A stretch of 35,984 nucleotides of DNA, from the NCBI RefSeq assembly GCF_001440035.1, contig NZ_LJYG01000112.1, positions 69,398 through 105,381 on the forward strand, given 5' to 3'. The notes under the pieces are model-generated. The model saw nothing but the letters and a program-made list of their open reading frames with translations, searched no databases and was not told the origin of the DNA. This stretch comes from Bradyrhizobium manausense (lineage in GTDB: Bacteria; Pseudomonadota; Alphaproteobacteria; Rhizobiales; Xanthobacteraceae). Both the position numbers and the translations under genes were made by a program. Numbering within the stretch: position 1 is the stretch's first letter; every line of letters begins with the position of its first letter. Shown in pieces: positions 33,998-35,984 of the stretch.

Positions 33998-34410
33998 GGT
34001 TTTTGGTCGATACCAACGTCATATCCGAAATACGCAAGCGCGAGCGCGCCGATCCAAATGTCATTCGTTGGGTTAGTCAGACTCCCGCGGAGGATATCGG
34101 AACCAGCGTCTTGGTCCTCGCCGAAATTCGCCGAGGCATCGAATTGAAAAGGAGGAATGATCCTCTCCAGGCGAAATCTCTCGACCGATGGTTTTCGCAG
34201 ATGAGGGCCCGACTTGCCGATCGGGTTATTCCCATTGACGAGACCACCGCCGAGACCTTGGCAATTCTTGGAATTCCCAACCCACTGCCTCTGATTGACA
34301 GTCTTCTCGCCGCCACGGCCAAAGTTCACGGCCTGACCCTAGTGACACGCAATATTACCGATATTGCAGCGACCGGCGTATCACTGCTTGATCCGTTTGC
34401 AGCGTCGTGA
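33994..34410 (+). CDS. vapC: PIN-domain ribonuclease toxin (VapC/FitB type)
   Basis: 138 residues, the usual size. The four acidic PIN residues are present: Asp6 in LVDTNVISE, Glu44 in LVLAEI, Asp102 in LPLIDSLLAATA and Asp123 in TRNITDI, with the closing LLDPF. VapC toxins are Mg-dependent endoribonucleases, often cutting tRNA or rRNA. GTG start overlapping the antitoxin stop, so translationally coupled. Base composition is somewhat lower in GC than the neighbours, suggesting acquisition. No sign of inactivation. Confidence 0.93.
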   Translation: MRFLVDTNVISEIRKRERADPNVIRWVSQTPAEDIGTSVLVLAEIRRGIELKRRNDPLQAKSLDRWFSQMRARLADRVIPIDETTAETLAILGIPNPLPLIDSLLAATAKVHGLTLVTRNITDIAATGVSLLDPFAAS

Positions 34411-34620
34411 GCGATCGATCGATGATCCAACGATCGGAGTACTTCTCGGTAGCGAATGAAACCAATGCTGAGAACCGCAAAGGGCAATGCTTGATCTGGA
34501 TCACTCTGATCGACCCAAGTTTCGTTGCAGGGACCTAGAGCGCGGCCTCCTCGGTGCCCCGGACGGCGAATGGTATCACCATTGGGTACAAAATGGCTGG
34601 CGAATAGCTGAGCAGTTGCA

Positions 34621-35292
34621 CTAGCCCACAACGGGCGCAATCAGAAAATTCTCTGACGCCCCACTCCCCGCGGTCTTGCAGACGTCGCCCTCGATCCTGA
34701 CCTTGCCGGTCGCAAGCAGGCTCAGCGCCGCGGGATAGATGCGGTGCTCGACTTCGAGGATGCGCTCGGACAGGGTCTCGGCCGTGTCGTGATCGCTGAC
34801 GGGCACCGCGCCCTGCATCACGATCGGGCCGGCGTCGGTCTCGGGGATCACGAAATGCACTGTCGCGCCAGACAGTTTGACGCCGGCGCGCAAGGCTTGG
34901 CCGTGCGGGTCGAGGCCGGGGAATGACGGCAACAGCGACGGATGGATGTTGAGCATCCGCCCGTACCACGCCCTGGCGAACTCGGCCGTGAACAAGCGCA
35001 TGAAGCCGCCGAGGCAGATCAGCTCGATGCCGTGCTGATCGAGCGCGGCCTGCAGCGCTTTTTCGAATCCGGCGCGGTCCTTGCCGAACGGCTTGCTTTC
35101 GATCACCAACGTTGTCACGCCGGCCGCCCTGGCCCGTTCGAGCCCGAGCGCGTCAGCCTTGTTCGAGACGACGAGTGAGATCTCCGCCGGGAAATCCGCG
35201 GCGCTAGCAGCCTTGATCAGCGCCGACATGTTGGAGCCGCGGCCTGAGATCAGGACGGCGACGCGCCGTTTCATCGCAGCGGCAGTCATCAC
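34621..35292 (-). CDS. purN: phosphoribosylglycinamide formyltransferase
   Basis: Third step of purine synthesis: transfers a formyl group from 10-formyl-THF to GAR in the cytosol. About 220 residues. Motifs seen: VAVLISGRGSNMSALI at the N-terminus (phosphate-binding loop), ICLGGFMRLF, the catalytic NIHPSLLPSFPG with Asn and His, and VHFVIPETDAGPI with the catalytic Asp. The end of purM and start of purN overlap (GTGATGA), with GTG at 35292 and ATG at 35289 both possible; a third Met at 35274 is nearer the conserved part. The two form the usual purMN operon. Confidence 0.96.
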   Translation of the reverse strand: MMTAAAMKRRVAVLISGRGSNMSALIKAASAADFPAEISLVVSNKADALGLERARAAGVTTLVIESKPFGKDRAGFEKALQAALDQHGIELICLGGFMRLFTAEFARAWYGRMLNIHPSLLPSFPGLDPHGQALRAGVKLSGATVHFVIPETDAGPIVMQGAVPVSDHDTAETLSERILEVEHRIYPAALSLLATGKVRIEGDVCKTAGSGASENFLIAPVVG

Positions 35293-35984
35293 AGTGCCAG
35301 GTCGAGGTGGCCGTTATAGACGACGCGGTGCTCGCCCTCGGCCGGGATCACGGTGCCGAGCTGCGCCACGGTCTCGCCGGCATCGGTGAAGACCCGCACC
35401 ACCTCATCGACCCTCTCGGGCTCGACGATCGCGACCATGCCGATGCCGCAGTTGAAGGTCCGGAGCATTTCGAGCTCCGCGATGCCGGCTTGGGCGGCCA
35501 GCCATTTGAACACCGGCAGCACCGGCAGGCGTGCCAGATCAATGCCGACGCCAAGATTTGCAGGCAGCACGCGCGGAATGTTGTCGGTGAAACCGCCGCC
35601 GGTGATATGGGCAAGGCCCTTCACTGCACCGGTCTCGCGGATCGCCCTCAGGCAGGATTTGACGTAGAGCCTCGTCGGCGTCAGCAGCGCGCCGCCGAGA
35701 GTCATAACAGGGGCAAATGGCGCCTGCGCCTCGAAGCCGAGGCCGGACTGTTCCACGATCTTGCGCACCAGCGAGAAGCCGTTGGAATGCACGCCCGACG
35801 AGGCAAGACCGATCACGGCATCGCCCGCGGCGATGTCCTTGCGCGGCAATAGTGTGCCGCGCTCGGCCGCGCCGACGGCAAATCCGCCGAGGTCGTAGTC
35901 GCCGTCCTTGTAGAGGCCGGGCATCTCCGCGGTCTCGCCGCCGATCAGGGCGCAGCCGGACTCGCGGCAGCCCTCGGCGACGCC
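35289..35984 (-). CDS. purM: phosphoribosylformylglycinamidine cyclo-ligase, 3' part
   Basis: AIR synthetase, which closes the imidazole ring of purines using ATP. Only the C-terminal 231 residues lie in the window; the 5' end runs off the right edge, where the frame is still open. Seen: CALIGGETAEMPGLYKDGDY, then DLGGFAVGA, GLASSGVHSNGFSLVRKI, GLAHITGGGFTDNIPRVLP, and MLRTFNCGIGMV, all typical of PurM. The first-third ATP-binding segment is outside. It overlaps purN downstream. Confidence 0.96.
   Translation of the reverse strand, partial: GVAEGCRESGCALIGGETAEMPGLYKDGDYDLGGFAVGAAERGTLLPRKDIAAGDAVIGLASSGVHSNGFSLVRKIVEQSGLGFEAQAPFAPVMTLGGALLTPTRLYVKSCLRAIRETGAVKGLAHITGGGFTDNIPRVLPANLGVGIDLARLPVLPVFKWLAAQAGIAELEMLRTFNCGIGMVAIVEPERVDEVVRVFTDAGETVAQLGTVIPAEGEHRVVYNGHLDLAL

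Overview
The window is high-GC DNA with the codon use, housekeeping genes and intergenic palindromes expected of a Bradyrhizobium-type alphaproteobacterium (family Nitrobacteraceae). The genus is an inference from protein resemblance and repeat style; no rRNA or marker alignment was possible. No rRNA, tRNA or CRISPR array was seen.

Left part (1-8180): maeB (malic enzyme with a phosphotransacetylase-like tail, minus strand), a large membrane-anchored protein of unknown function (plus), aspS (minus) and, divergent from it, selO (protein AMPylase, plus). Next comes a REP-associated tyrosine transposase (RAYT) bracketed by palindromes of one sequence family. From 9044 to 13070 runs a probable glycerophosphodiester module: a metallophosphoesterase, two Ugp-like permeases (the first broken by a one-base deletion) and a solute-binding protein, with no ATPase gene in view.

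Middle part (13090-21600), the accessory core: a decayed phage-tail-like fragment, then a 2026-residue secreted RHS/YD-repeat protein with an AT-richer C-terminal toxin tip overlapping a small DUF6572-like immunity gene by ATGA. Downstream is a scar with a transposase helix-turn-helix remnant and a 76-bp piece of RHS core carrying an in-frame 60-bp deletion. About 630 bp without a recognisable gene and a 36-codon membrane peptide lead back to the housekeeping gene rnd. In many alphaproteobacteria rnd and aspS lie close together, so 6.5-21.7 kb may be one compound insertion (inference).

Right part (22980-34410): a class III aminotransferase; an aromatic-acid catabolic cassette (AAHS-type MFS transporter, IclR regulator, FAD-dependent aromatic hydroxylase) whose two promoter regions share the palindrome TAATCTC-N7-GAGATT; a 55-residue small protein; a dispersed intergenic repeat; a three-gene operon (two GNAT-fold proteins and an isochorismatase-fold protein, two of the three with altered signature residues) divergent from a LysR regulator; an outer-membrane beta-barrel (autotransporter-like) protein; a cold-shock protein with a clear terminator; and a PIN-domain toxin-antitoxin pair with a palindrome over its promoter. 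The window closes with purN and the 3' part of purM (minus strand), which overlap.

Most distinctive features: (i) the RHS toxin/immunity locus and its scar, (ii) the RAYT and several hairpins lying between convergent gene ends, two of which show a compensatory base-pair change, (iii) the paired IclR operators, (iv) the LysR-linked operon of altered-active-site enzymes, (v) two small genes at 21476-21586 and 28523-28690.
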